Shown: one piece after another, positions 9,518-19,463 of the stretch
Layout: every line of letters begins with the position of its first letter
Position numbering within the stretch: position 1 is the stretch's first letter
Assembly (NCBI GenBank): GCA_018221125.1
Contig: JAAOYC010000057.1
Coordinates: 1-38,677 of the forward strand
Origin: Candidatus Woesearchaeota archaeon
GTDB lineage: Archaea > Nanobdellota > Nanobdellia > Woesearchaeales > WJKL01
Reading direction: 5' to 3'
Length of the DNA: 38,677 bases
Notes under the pieces: generated by a model
Told to the model about the DNA's origin: nothing
Seen by the model: the letters and a program-made list of their open reading frames with translations, nothing else
Databases searched by the model: none
Program-made: the position numbers and the translations under genes

Positions 9518-10957
9518 ATGGTATCAAAAGAAGAACTTGAAAATTTAACTGAAATAGAGCTTAGTTTGCTGAAGAATTTTCAGGATCAGATAGACACATT
9601 GCACAGGCATGAACGTTATGTTTACAGATTGGTAAGAAGACTAAAAAGATTAAGAAAATGTATGGAAAAGGGAGATGAAAAAGAGGCTAATTCTTCTTTT
9701 GATGAAATCAAAGGCATTATCCAAGTTCTGAAAAGCGAAATTTTGGAGAAATTCAAGATATTAAAATCAGAAGCAGCAGCAGAAGAGATTCAGCAAACCA
9801 TGAATTATGAAAGAAAAAGAGGCCAGGCTTTCATAGATATAAAAAAATTCCTCATAAATACCTACAATAAACTTGCTAAAGAAGAAGAACTGCTGCAAAA
9901 AAAGAGAACATTAGCTGAAAGAAAGATAAGAAGAGCATTGATAAAATTAAGAGAAGGGATTGAAGAGACAGGTAGGAGAGGATTAAAATTAAATGAGCAG
10001 GTATTTTTATTAATTGAAAAACTGCATGAATTTAAAGAAACATTATACAACTTAATAGCCTATGAATATCAGCTTCTTAAAAATATAGAAAGTAATTTCT
10101 CAAGCAATCTCAAAACAGATGAAAAAATAGAAAAATTCGAAGATATAGATGGAAGGTTAAGGCAGGCTATTGTCAATATCAAAAAACATTTGAGAACAGA
10201 AAAAGAAGAAGTCTACAAGCCATTGATGAATCTCATTGGAAAAGAGATAAGCGGAGCAGAAGCCTTTTTCAGATTAAAAGAAAAAAAGAAAGGAGAGATA
10301 ATAACTTTGGATGATATAAAATCAGACATCTATACAATGATTGATTCCATGGAAATCCTTGAATATCTTTCTGCACTAGAAGCAAACAGGGATATTATTG
10401 AAGAAAAAGCATGGCCTCACATCTATAATTATAAAATAAAAGCCCAGGAGATTGTGGAGAAAATAAAAAAAGAATCTATTGTAGACCCTCTGACAGGATT
10501 ATTCACCAAAAAATTGATGTGGGCCCAATTAGATAACTTAACCTTTGGCTCAGCAGGAAAGCCAGATTCATTCTCAGTTATAATCATGGATATAGATAAT
10601 TTCAAATCTGTCAATGACGTATTGGGCCATCTTGTAGGTGATTCTGTTTTAGCCAAAGTTGCAAGATTGATAAGAGCAAATGTAAGAAACAGCGACATTG
10701 TATGCAGATATGGGGGGGAAGAGTTTGTTATCATAATGCCTAGAACAAAAGCAGCAGAAGCGATTTTAAAAGCAGAAGAGACTAGAAAAGCTGTAGAGAA
10801 GTATGAATTTGGCTTAAGAGACAGGAGAAGGGTAACAATATGCGGAGGAGTTGCTAGCTATGATGGAAAAGTAAGCAAAGAAGAGCTTATAGCATTTGCA
10901 GATGAAAAGCTGTATAAAGCCAAAAGAACACCTGGAAAAAATACTATTGTTTCTTAA
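9518..10957 (+). CDS. Coiled-coil GGDEF protein (putative diguanylate cyclase)
   Basis: Long charged helical N-terminus; DPLTGLF, MDIDNFKSVNDVLGHLVGD, RNSDIVCRYGGEEF (intact RxxD I-site spacing). Confidence 0.88.
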   Translation: MVSKEELENLTEIELSLLKNFQDQIDTLHRHERYVYRLVRRLKRLRKCMEKGDEKEANSSFDEIKGIIQVLKSEILEKFKILKSEAAAEEIQQTMNYERKRGQAFIDIKKFLINTYNKLAKEEELLQKKRTLAERKIRRALIKLREGIEETGRRGLKLNEQVFLLIEKLHEFKETLYNLIAYEYQLLKNIESNFSSNLKTDEKIEKFEDIDGRLRQAIVNIKKHLRTEKEEVYKPLMNLIGKEISGAEAFFRLKEKKKGEIITLDDIKSDIYTMIDSMEILEYLSALEANRDIIEEKAWPHIYNYKIKAQEIVEKIKKESIVDPLTGLFTKKLMWAQLDNLTFGSAGKPDSFSVIIMDIDNFKSVNDVLGHLVGDSVLAKVARLIRANVRNSDIVCRYGGEEFVIIMPRTKAAEAILKAEETRKAVEKYEFGLRDRRRVTICGGVASYDGKVSKEELIAFADEKLYKAKRTPGKNTIVS

Positions 10958-11012
10958 CTAACGAGTAGTAAAAACCGAAAGATTTATAAAGGAGTAATAA
11001 TATTAATATCAT

Positions 11013-11360
11013 ATGGGATTAGCTGACAAACTTAAGGAAGAAGGAATAAAAAAGACAACCATGTCTATAAGAGTCGAGGAAAAGTCAGGCAACTTGCTGG
11101 AATTCTATCTAAAAGCAGATAAGTTGGAAGGCGATGGTGACAGAAGATTTGTTTACGGCCCAGTTGTTCCAAATACTCATCCTGAACATGATGATAATGG
11201 CTATTTGGATTTAGTTAAAAACCTTGTTTCTGAAGAGATTCATATCTCTGAAAAAGAAGCCAAAAAATTAATTATAGCAGCACAGGTAAAAATAGAAGCA
11301 TGTGCAATAGCAGGAATCGAGATTTCAAATAAGCGGGATTTCTATTATATACCAGAGTAA
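11013..11360 (+). CDS. hypothetical protein
   Basis: 115-aa ORF with TATA box and start spacing. Confidence 0.6.
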   Translation: MGLADKLKEEGIKKTTMSIRVEEKSGNLLEFYLKADKLEGDGDRRFVYGPVVPNTHPEHDDNGYLDLVKNLVSEEIHISEKEAKKLIIAAQVKIEACAIAGIEISNKRDFYYIPE

Positions 11361-11475
11361 ATTATATACTCTATTCTCAATAAATTTAAATAACATCTAA
11401 TTTTATTTCTATTTGGGGCAAACAATATATGAAACTTACGAATAAAATAAGTAAGGTTTAAGATTTTCAAAGAAA

Positions 11476-12705
11476 ATGTTAAAATTCGCACATCTGGCAG
11501 ACTGTCATATCGGTTCTTGGAGAGATCCAAAACTAAGAGAAATCTCAACAAAAGCTTTTGCTAAAGCTATGAATCTATGCATGGACAGGAATGTAGATTT
11601 TATCCTGATTTCTGGTGATTTATTCAACACTTCAGTTCCTTCAATTGACTGTTTGAAAGAGACAGTAAAAAAACTCAAGGAATTGAAAGATAATGATATT
11701 CCTGTTTATATTGTTCCAGGCTCGCATGATTTTTCTCCATCAGGAAAAACAATAATAGAAGTTCTTCAGGAAGCTGGCTTGCTGACAAATGTTGCAAAAG
11801 GAGAAGAGTCCAATGAAAAGCTGAAGCTCAAATTCACAATAGACAAGAAAACAGGGGCAAAGATTACTGGATTGCTGGGGAAAAAAGGAGGATTAGAAAA
11901 AGATTATTATCAAAGCCTTGCAAAAGAGCATCTTGAATCAGAAGAGGGCTATAAAATCTTCATGTTCCATTCAGCTTTGACTGAATTCAAGCCAGAAGAG
12001 ATGAAAGATATGGACTCCCAGCCATTATCCTTTTTTCCAAAAAATTTCAATTACTATGCAGGAGGCCATGTCCATTACAGATTCAGGAAAAAAGAAGATG
12101 GCTATGGCTTGATTGCATTTCCAGGGCCTTTATTTCCAAATAATTTCAAAGAGCTTGAAGATTTGGAAAGAGGAAGCATCTACATAGTTGAAACAGATGG
12201 AGATGAAACAAAGATTGAGATTGAGCCAATCCAGATCCTTAACATCCACAAGATAAAGATTGAGGCAGACAATAAGACTCCTGCCCAGGTTGAAGAAGAA
12301 ATCAGCGAGGCTGTTGAAGGAAAAGAATTCAATAATACAATAATAACATTGAGGATTGAAGGAATATTATTATCTGGAAAAACATCTGACATTAATTTCA
12401 AGGAAATCTATGAAAAGCTCTACAACAAATCAGCTTACTTTGTTATGAAAAATACAAACAAGCTTACAACAAAAGAATTTGAAGAGATAAAAGTTGAAAA
12501 AGGCTCTGTTGATGATATTGAATCAAAGATGATTAAGGAGCATCTTGGACAGATCAAAGTAACAGATCTTAATCCTGAAAAAGAGGAAAGATTAATTAAA
12601 GACTTAATGCAAACTCTTTCTAAAGAAAAACTTGAAGGTGAAACAAATCCTGTTTTTGAAAGCAGATTAAAACAAGAATTTGATAACCTTCTGGATTTAG
12701 ATTAA
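11476..12705 (+). CDS. mre11: Mre11-like DNA repair exonuclease
   Basis: ADCHIGSWRD, ISGDLFNTS, VPGSHDFSPSG, MFHSALTEF, AGGHVHYR calcineurin-like phosphoesterase motifs. Confidence 0.85.
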   Translation: MLKFAHLADCHIGSWRDPKLREISTKAFAKAMNLCMDRNVDFILISGDLFNTSVPSIDCLKETVKKLKELKDNDIPVYIVPGSHDFSPSGKTIIEVLQEAGLLTNVAKGEESNEKLKLKFTIDKKTGAKITGLLGKKGGLEKDYYQSLAKEHLESEEGYKIFMFHSALTEFKPEEMKDMDSQPLSFFPKNFNYYAGGHVHYRFRKKEDGYGLIAFPGPLFPNNFKELEDLERGSIYIVETDGDETKIEIEPIQILNIHKIKIEADNKTPAQVEEEISEAVEGKEFNNTIITLRIEGILLSGKTSDINFKEIYEKLYNKSAYFVMKNTNKLTTKEFEEIKVEKGSVDDIESKMIKEHLGQIKVTDLNPEKEERLIKDLMQTLSKEKLEGETNPVFESRLKQEFDNLLDLD

Positions 12706-12706
12706 A

Positions 12707-12985
12707 ATGCCAAAATCAAGGATACATATGATAGTTCATGGTAGAGTTCAAGGAGTTTTCTTCAGGGCAAATGCTCAAAAACAAGCAAGAAAACTAAATA
12801 TTACTGGCTTGGTCAAAAACACTCCTGATAGATGTGTTGAAATCATTGCAGAAGGAGAAGAAACTGCTTTAAAGAAATTAGCAGTATGGTGCAGCAAAGG
12901 CCCACTGCTATCAAGAATAGATAATGTAGAAACAAGCTGGGAAAAATATACAGGAGAATTTGAGACTTTTTCTATAAGATATTAA
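12707..12985 (+). CDS. acyP: acylphosphatase
   Basis: MIVHGRVQGVFFRANAQKQARKLNITGLVKNT. Confidence 0.92.
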   Translation: MPKSRIHMIVHGRVQGVFFRANAQKQARKLNITGLVKNTPDRCVEIIAEGEETALKKLAVWCSKGPLLSRIDNVETSWEKYTGEFETFSIRY

Positions 12986-14388
12986 TCAATCAATTCTTTC
13001 ATCAATTTATTAACCATAGCAGGGTCTGCCTGCCCTTTTGTCTTTCTCATTACTTGTCCAATTAGGAACTGCAATGATTTCTTTTCTCCTGTTTGATAAT
13101 CTTCAACAGCTTTTGGATTCTCAGAAATAGCTTCTTCGCAGAATCTTTGTATCTGTTTTGTGTCAACTATCATCTTTACACCCTGCTTTGCAACATAATC
13201 TTTTGGAGAAAATGGTTTTTGTATCAGCTCTTCAAGGATTTTCTTAGCAACAGCATCTGTTATCTCTTTTTTCTCAACCATCTTCAATAATTCAATCAGA
13301 TGCTTTTCATCAATAACTAAATCTTTCATCTCTTTATTATTATAATTCAACACTCTTACTAATTCTCTTCTCAGCCATTTTGCAGCCAGAACAGGATCCA
13401 CTTCTTCAGCAACTTTCTCAAACAATTCTGCCAATAATCTTTCAGCTGCAATCACTCTAGCATCATCTTCTGTAATCTTAAAATCCCTTGCATATCTTAT
13501 TGCTTTTTCTTGAGCAAGCTCAGGCATTTTATCAGAAACTTCTTTAATCCATTTTGTAGAAATCTCTGTCTTGACTAGATCAGGATCAATAATATAACCA
13601 TACTCTTCTTCAACCTCTTTCTTCCTCATGCTTCTTGTTATTCCTACATCTGAATCCCATGCTCTTGTTTCCTGCACAATTGACTTAACTTCCTGCTTCT
13701 GTCTCTCAACTTCATATTTCAAAGCTCTTTCAATCTCTTTAAATCCAGTAATATTTTTTATCTCAACTCTTGTATATTTGCTTTCCTTAATGCTGATATT
13801 GGCATCTGCTTTAATCACACATCTATTAACATCAAATATTCCAAGATAATTAAGAATAGTAATCAGCTGCTTCATAAAATCTCTTGCTTCTTCAGGACTT
13901 TCCAAATCTGGTTCTGTAACAACTTCAACAAGAGGGTCTCCACTTCTGTTATAATCAACAAGCACATATTTGCTTTCCATTATCCCAGCAGGATGTATCA
14001 GAGCAGCAGGATCTTCTTCCATATGAACTCTTGTTATCCCAACAGTCTTTCCGCTTCCTAATCTTAACTTCCCATTTATTCCAAGAGGAATCTCATATTG
14101 AGAAATCTGATAGTTCTTTGCCATATCTGGATAAAAATATGATTTCCTGGAAAAAATAAGCTCAGGCGAAATCTTGCATCCCAAAGCAATACACAGCCTC
14201 AAAGCATACTCAACTGCTTTCTTGTTCAATACAGGTTTGCTTCCAGGCATTCCAAGGCAAACTTCACAAGTCCTTGAATTTGGTTTATCATCTCCAGAAG
14301 TTGCACAGCCACAAAATAGCTTTGTATCAGTAGCCATCTCAACATGAATCTCCAATCCAATTACAACATCTGTTGTGAATTTATTCAT
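12982..14388 (-). CDS. gatB: Asp-tRNA(Asn)/Glu-tRNA(Gln) amidotransferase subunit B
   Basis: VVIGLEIHVEMATDTKLFCGC, RTCEVCLGMPGSKPVLN, QISQYEIPLG, VRVHMEEDPA-like region. Confidence 0.96.
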   Translation of the reverse strand: MNKFTTDVVIGLEIHVEMATDTKLFCGCATSGDDKPNSRTCEVCLGMPGSKPVLNKKAVEYALRLCIALGCKISPELIFSRKSYFYPDMAKNYQISQYEIPLGINGKLRLGSGKTVGITRVHMEEDPAALIHPAGIMESKYVLVDYNRSGDPLVEVVTEPDLESPEEARDFMKQLITILNYLGIFDVNRCVIKADANISIKESKYTRVEIKNITGFKEIERALKYEVERQKQEVKSIVQETRAWDSDVGITRSMRKKEVEEEYGYIIDPDLVKTEISTKWIKEVSDKMPELAQEKAIRYARDFKITEDDARVIAAERLLAELFEKVAEEVDPVLAAKWLRRELVRVLNYNNKEMKDLVIDEKHLIELLKMVEKKEITDAVAKKILEELIQKPFSPKDYVAKQGVKMIVDTKQIQRFCEEAISENPKAVEDYQTGEKKSLQFLIGQVMRKTKGQADPAMVNKLMKELID

Positions 14389-14735
14389 GCTAATTTCCTC
14401 ACTTCTTTAACACTAATAACAACAGCCCCTTTTGCAGGCTCTTCTTTATTTTCTTCAAGAGCCTTCACAAAATCTAGCCATTCTCCTGAATCAAAATATT
14501 TAGCTTCTCCGATTAATTTATAGCCATTCCAATCTTTATCCCATACTGCAAGACAAACATTTGGATTTGCTAGAATGTTCTCTTTAGTTTGAGACATATG
14601 ATTATCTGTTATAATCAATTTCTCATCTTTTACTTTAACAAAAGCTACAACATTTACATTTGGTTTTCCATCTAGATTAACAGTAGCTAAAGATACAGGA
14701 TTCTCTTCAATTATTTTCTTAACTTCTTCTTTCAT
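14385..14735 (-). CDS. pyridoxamine 5'-phosphate oxidase-like FMN-binding family protein
   Basis: VSLATVNLDGKPNVNVVAFVKVKDEKLIITDNHMSQTKENILANPNVCLAVWD; ORF-track start at 14792 overlaps the upstream gene, Met at 14735 preferred. Confidence 0.8.
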   Translation of the reverse strand: MKEEVKKIIEENPVSLATVNLDGKPNVNVVAFVKVKDEKLIITDNHMSQTKENILANPNVCLAVWDKDWNGYKLIGEAKYFDSGEWLDFVKALEENKEEPAKGAVVISVKEVRKLA

Positions 14736-14940
14736 TTTCTCCAATATATTCAAATCTTGGAATTTCATTTCCATCAACATCAACCATTTCAAAAAACATT
14801 TCTTTAGGCCTTACCCAAAATGAATTATCTCCATAGAGTGCTTTGTAAACAACCATTTCCTGTAATGTTTCGCTATGCTTTGCTACTCCAATAACCTCAT
14901 AATAATTTCCCTTATAGTGTTTATATTTCCCTAATTTCAT
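14719..14940 (-). CDS. DUF1653 protein
   Basis: GKYKHYKGNYYEVIGVAKHSETLQEMVVYKALYGDNSFWVRPKEMFFE. Confidence 0.85.
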   Translation of the reverse strand: MKLGKYKHYKGNYYEVIGVAKHSETLQEMVVYKALYGDNSFWVRPKEMFFEMVDVDGNEIPRFEYIGENERRS

Positions 14941-16343
14941 TTTACCAAATCACTTCCAATTCTTATCAAGCTGTTTTCATCAAAATGATTTGCAATCAGC
15001 ATCATTCCAACTGGCAATTTACCTTCAAAACCAACAGGAACATTCATATGTGGTAGTCCTGCTAAATTCGGTCCAACAGTCAGATTATCAATATTATAAT
15101 GGTCTAAAACACTAAGCTTGTCAATATCTGTAAACTTAGGAGGCAGCATAGAAACAGTTGGGCATACCAAAGCATCAAATTCCTTGAATGCTTTCTTGTA
15201 TTCCTGGATTATCTTTGTCCTGACAGCCATTGCTTTCATATAATAAGCATCTCTGTATCCAGCCATTCTTGCAAAAGTTCCCAGTATAATCCTTCTTTTT
15301 GCTTCTTGTCCTAAATGCATGCTTCTAACTTTTGTAAAATATTCATTAAATCCCTCTTCAAGCTTCTCATGTTTTCCATATCTCATTCCGCAATACTTTG
15401 CCAAATTAGTAGAAGCTTCTGAAGTTGAAATCAGATAATAAGTAGGAATCCCAAATTTTATAGCTGTTGGCAAAGAAATCTCTTCATATTCAGCTCCCAG
15501 TCCTTCGAGCTCTGCAATCTTTCCCCTGACAGCTTTTTCAACACCAGCATCTGCTCCATTAAAAGCTTCTTTGATAACTCCAATTTTCATTCCAGAAATA
15601 TCAATATCAATCTGTTTTGTATAATCATCAACAGGCTTATCAGCGCAAGTGCTTTCATTTTCATCAAATCCAGCAATGACTTCCATCATCAAAGCAATAT
15701 CATCTGCATATTTTGCCATTGGCCCGATTTTATCTAAACTATTAGAATAATCAAGCAATCCATATCTTGAAACTCTCCCATAAGTTGGGCATAATCCAAA
15801 TACTCCGCAAAACGAAGCAGGATTTACAATACTTCCTCCTGTGCTTTCTCCTAAACTAATATGTGGAAAATCTGCTTTCTGGCTTATCCCTCCGCTTCCT
15901 CCACTTGAGCCACCGCAAGCTCTTTCTTTATCAAATGGATTCAAAGGTTTTTCATAACCAATTCCCATATTAACAGAAAATGCTCCAAAGCCAAACTCAT
16001 CCTGGCTAGTCTTTCCAATTACAATCCCTCCTTCTTTCTTCACTCTTTCAACAACAGTTGCATCAAAAGTTGGCCTATAACCCTTCAATATCCTGCTTCC
16101 TGCAGTTGTCTCAACTCCTTTTACACAGATAGCATCTTTAAAAGAGACAGGCAGTCCTGCTAATTTCCCTGAAGGATTCTTTGCAACCTTCTCAGCCTGC
16201 TCTAAAGCTTCTTTCTCAGAAACAGCATTAAAATAATGATATTCTTTATTGATTTTCTTAATCTGTTCAATGACTTTCCTTGTATGCTCAACTACATCAA
16301 TGTCTCCATTCCTTATCTGGGTAATAAAATCAACTGCTTTCAT
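14937..16343 (-). CDS. gatA: Asp-tRNA(Asn)/Glu-tRNA(Gln) amidotransferase subunit A
   Basis: Amidase signature GGSSGGSGG; SFKDAICVKGVETTAGSRIL; ALVCPT. Confidence 0.96.
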   Translation of the reverse strand: MKAVDFITQIRNGDIDVVEHTRKVIEQIKKINKEYHYFNAVSEKEALEQAEKVAKNPSGKLAGLPVSFKDAICVKGVETTAGSRILKGYRPTFDATVVERVKKEGGIVIGKTSQDEFGFGAFSVNMGIGYEKPLNPFDKERACGGSSGGSGGISQKADFPHISLGESTGGSIVNPASFCGVFGLCPTYGRVSRYGLLDYSNSLDKIGPMAKYADDIALMMEVIAGFDENESTCADKPVDDYTKQIDIDISGMKIGVIKEAFNGADAGVEKAVRGKIAELEGLGAEYEEISLPTAIKFGIPTYYLISTSEASTNLAKYCGMRYGKHEKLEEGFNEYFTKVRSMHLGQEAKRRIILGTFARMAGYRDAYYMKAMAVRTKIIQEYKKAFKEFDALVCPTVSMLPPKFTDIDKLSVLDHYNIDNLTVGPNLAGLPHMNVPVGFEGKLPVGMMLIANHFDENSLIRIGSDLVK

Positions 16344-16903
16344 TCTAAAGTAATTTTATTGATAATAACATCTTTTACAGGCTTATCATTAGCTCCTGTT
16401 TCAACTTTTCCAATCGCCTCAACTATATCCTTTCCATCAACAACCTTGCCAAAAACAGGATGCTTTGTATCAAGAAAATTATTATTTATTAAATTGATAA
16501 AAAATTGGCTTGAGCCAGTATTAGGTCCTGCATTTGCCATGGAAATTGTTCCTTTATCATTTCTATTGTTATCAGCAAACTCATCTTTTATCTTTGGAAT
16601 ATTTGGATCCCCCATTCCAGTTCCAGTTGGGTCTCCTCCTTGAATCATAAATCCGTCAATAATTCTGTGGAAAATAACACCTTTGTAAATTCCTTTTTCA
16701 ACCAATCCAATAAAATTTCCAGTTGTCAAAGGCATTGTATCCTCAAATAATTCAATTTTAAATTCTCCCATATTAGTATCAAATACAGCTATTTTATTCA
16801 TTTTATTTCCTCCTTTAAACAATAAGAGCATAGCAGCAGCAATTAATGCTATTGCAACATAAGATACCCTCTTTAGTGTTTTCTTCCTGATTCTTATTTT
16901 CAT
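16340..16903 (-). CDS. cyclophilin-type peptidyl-prolyl isomerase with N-terminal TM/signal segment
   Basis: VIFHRIIDGFMIQGGDPTGTG, GSSQFFINL; N-terminal YVAIALIAAAMLLLF. An internal Met could give a soluble form. Confidence 0.93.
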   Translation of the reverse strand: MKIRIRKKTLKRVSYVAIALIAAAMLLLFKGGNKMNKIAVFDTNMGEFKIELFEDTMPLTTGNFIGLVEKGIYKGVIFHRIIDGFMIQGGDPTGTGMGDPNIPKIKDEFADNNRNDKGTISMANAGPNTGSSQFFINLINNNFLDTKHPVFGKVVDGKDIVEAIGKVETGANDKPVKDVIINKITLE

Positions 16904-17184
16904 ACTGCCTTTGGCCCCTTAAAATAACCATCTTTCTTATGCTCAGTATTTTCCAAAGCTTCTTCCTGGCTTAAACTCTCTTCAACCAGGTCATCCCTCA
17001 ATCTATCTTTGATCTCAACAGAATGAAAAGCTCCTTCAATTCCTTTAGTATCGACTTTATCAATAGCAGAAAATGCTCCAAGAATCTCTTTTAAATCCTC
17101 AATAAACTTCTTTTCTTCTTCATCAGTCAATTTCAATCTAGCTAACTCAGCTACATTCCTGATAAGTTCTTTATCAACTTTCAT
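16900..17184 (-). CDS. gatC: Asp-tRNA(Asn)/Glu-tRNA(Gln) amidotransferase subunit C
   Basis: VAELARLKLTDEEEKKFIEDLKEIL; first gene of the gat cluster. Confidence 0.92.
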   Translation of the reverse strand: MKVDKELIRNVAELARLKLTDEEEKKFIEDLKEILGAFSAIDKVDTKGIEGAFHSVEIKDRLRDDLVEESLSQEEALENTEHKKDGYFKGPKAV

Positions 17185-17223
17185 AGTCTAAAGAATAGGT
17201 CTTTTATTTATATAGTTTTCTTA

Positions 17224-17907
17224 TCAAAGCCCAAGAAGAGTTTCTCTTGCAATAATGTTCATCCATTTGTCTCTTTCTAATGCTCTTTTATCAAATTCTT
17301 CCTTAGAGATATTTCCAATGTGATTCTCAGGGTCATCTGAGCAATACAGCAAAACAGCTCCTATGAATCCATTCTCTTTGCAAAACTTCATTCCAAGATA
17401 AGATTCAGAGCAGTCTATTCCTGTAACACTTTCATCATACATGCTATTTGTATAATTCTCATGGTCTGTTGTCGGGTCAAAGACAGCCATCACACTTCCA
17501 TGATTGTAACGTTTAGCAGAAACATTACTGTCCTTAAGAGCTTTTTCCAGTCTTCCCAAAAGAGCTTTATCAGGAACTAATATTTTTCCTTCATTGCCAA
17601 AATGAGCACAGTAAAGCTCAGAAGGTACAACATATTCCTCTAATTTTATATCCTTGGACAAGCTTCCCATTGAACCTAGAAATAATACTTCATCTCCTTC
17701 TTCTAACTTACCCATGTTCTTCATCATAGTCAAGCTGTCTAATACAGGGCCTGAGCCATAAGCCGCATCAACTATCTGTAAATCTTCATTATAGAACAAT
17801 CTGTTATTTGTAATAGGAATATGCTCTATTTTGTATTCCTTTAAAACTGCATCTGCAATTGGAGTAAAATCCTTATGAGGATCTCCAAAATTAAATATAG
17901 TTTTCAT
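17224..17907 (-). CDS. nucleoside phosphorylase superfamily (PNP/UDP-like) protein
   Basis: FLGSMGSLSKDIKLEEYVVPSE, GIDCSESYLGMKFCKENGF. Confidence 0.7.
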   Translation of the reverse strand: MKTIFNFGDPHKDFTPIADAVLKEYKIEHIPITNNRLFYNEDLQIVDAAYGSGPVLDSLTMMKNMGKLEEGDEVLFLGSMGSLSKDIKLEEYVVPSELYCAHFGNEGKILVPDKALLGRLEKALKDSNVSAKRYNHGSVMAVFDPTTDHENYTNSMYDESVTGIDCSESYLGMKFCKENGFIGAVLLYCSDDPENHIGNISKEEFDKRALERDKWMNIIARETLLGL

Positions 17908-17961
17908 CTTAGCCCCCCTACCCCCTTTGATTAAAGAAACTTAGTTATTTATATAGTTTAC

Positions 17962-18819
17962 CTAAAAATTGAATGTTCCTGCTAATAAGATAGCTCCGAT
18001 AATCACAATAACAGATGCAATTAACTTTCTCCAAACATACTCTCTTTCTTTTAAGAAAATAATACCTCCAAACACAGCAATTAAAACACTCAATCTTGTA
18101 ATCGGAAATACCAAACTTACTTCAGCTAAATCAAATGCTTTTAATCTAAAATAATAAGCAACTACTGAAAATAAAACAGCAATTAATGCCAATTTCCAAC
18201 TTTCTCTTACTAATTTCTTAGCTTCCTGTTTCTTGTTAATCAAGAAAGGAACAAGGATTAACCCAGGAATAAAATAAACTAAGAAACCATAAGTTCCAGG
18301 AGTAAAAAATCTTAATGCGTATTTGTCTACAATAGATACTAAAGCAAGTAAAAATGCTGATCCTAATATTAAAAGAGTTCCCTTATCTTTAACATTTTTC
18401 AAAAATCCTTTTTTCTTATAAGCTAAAATTAAAAGCCCTGTAAACATAACAAAAATTCCAATTACTTTTTCTAAAAATAAAGATTCAGATAATATCAAAA
18501 CAGAAAGAAAAAGTATAAACACTAATTTAGATTCATCAAGTGGTGCTTTTATTGAAACAGGAACAAGAGAATGGGCTTCATAATAAACAAAAGAGGCTAA
18601 TGCCCATAATGCTGATGCGATTATAACAATTAACCAAGGAAATAAAGCTCTAGGCAAAGCAAATTCTAATATCAACATAGGAATAAAAAATATAGCAGCG
18701 ACAAATTGCATAAGACAAACAAAAGATAAAGTATCTTCTTTTAACATAAGCACTCTATGAAGAATACTATTTATTCCACTTGCACACGCAGACAACAATG
18801 CATAAATCAGCCACAACAT
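17962..18819 (-). CDS. EamA/DMT-family transporter
   Basis: Multiple TM helices, duplicated EamA-like halves; Met at 18819 preferred over 18843. Confidence 0.8.
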   Translation of the reverse strand: MLWLIYALLSACASGINSILHRVLMLKEDTLSFVCLMQFVAAIFFIPMLILEFALPRALFPWLIVIIASALWALASFVYYEAHSLVPVSIKAPLDESKLVFILFLSVLILSESLFLEKVIGIFVMFTGLLILAYKKKGFLKNVKDKGTLLILGSAFLLALVSIVDKYALRFFTPGTYGFLVYFIPGLILVPFLINKKQEAKKLVRESWKLALIAVLFSVVAYYFRLKAFDLAEVSLVFPITRLSVLIAVFGGIIFLKEREYVWRKLIASVIVIIGAILLAGTFNF

Positions 18820-18820
18820 C

Positions 18821-19456
18821 TTAAACAAACTCCAATATATCAATCAGCTTATCAACATTATAATCAACAACTTCTTTAATTCTATTCAAATGAGGATTAA
18901 CAGCAAAACTTTTCATTTCTTTCATCATCCAATAATCATTTATATCATCGCCGCCAATTGCAATGCAATCTTTCTTATCAGCTCCTTCTCTTTCAATTAT
19001 TTCCTGAATAATCAATATTTTGCCTTCTCCTCTTCTGTATGTTGGATGATCTTCAATCCTCTGAAAAAATCCATTTTCATCAAATATAAATTCACGAGCA
19101 GAAAAAACTTCATCTATCCCAAAATCTTCTTTGACTAATTCAGCAAGAACACTTATTGCTCCAGTTATAACAACAATTTTATATCCTTTTTTCTTCAATC
19201 CTTCAATTAGTTCTTTTGTTCCTTCAAAGGCTTTATAATTTTTCAGGACATCAATAATTTGTTCTTTTGTAACTTTGTTTTTACTCCAGATTTTTTCTAG
19301 ATCTCTTCTGCCTTCTTCATAACTAACTCTTCCTTCTTCATAGCGCTTTAAGAAATCTTTATACCAGTCTGCAGCTCCGAATTTACCGGCTATTTTTTCC
19401 CAATTACCTAAATTAATCAAAGTTCCTTCCAAATCAATAAAAGCTATTTTATTCAT
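18821..19456 (-). CDS. HAD-family hydrolase (phosphoserine phosphatase-like)
   Basis: AFIDLEGTLI, VVITGAISVLAE, AIGGDDINDYWMMK; ATG at 19456 preferred over TTG at 19471. Confidence 0.85.
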   Translation of the reverse strand: MNKIAFIDLEGTLINLGNWEKIAGKFGAADWYKDFLKRYEEGRVSYEEGRRDLEKIWSKNKVTKEQIIDVLKNYKAFEGTKELIEGLKKKGYKIVVITGAISVLAELVKEDFGIDEVFSAREFIFDENGFFQRIEDHPTYRRGEGKILIIQEIIEREGADKKDCIAIGGDDINDYWMMKEMKSFAVNPHLNRIKEVVDYNVDKLIDILEFV

Positions 19457-19463
19457 CTTAGAA

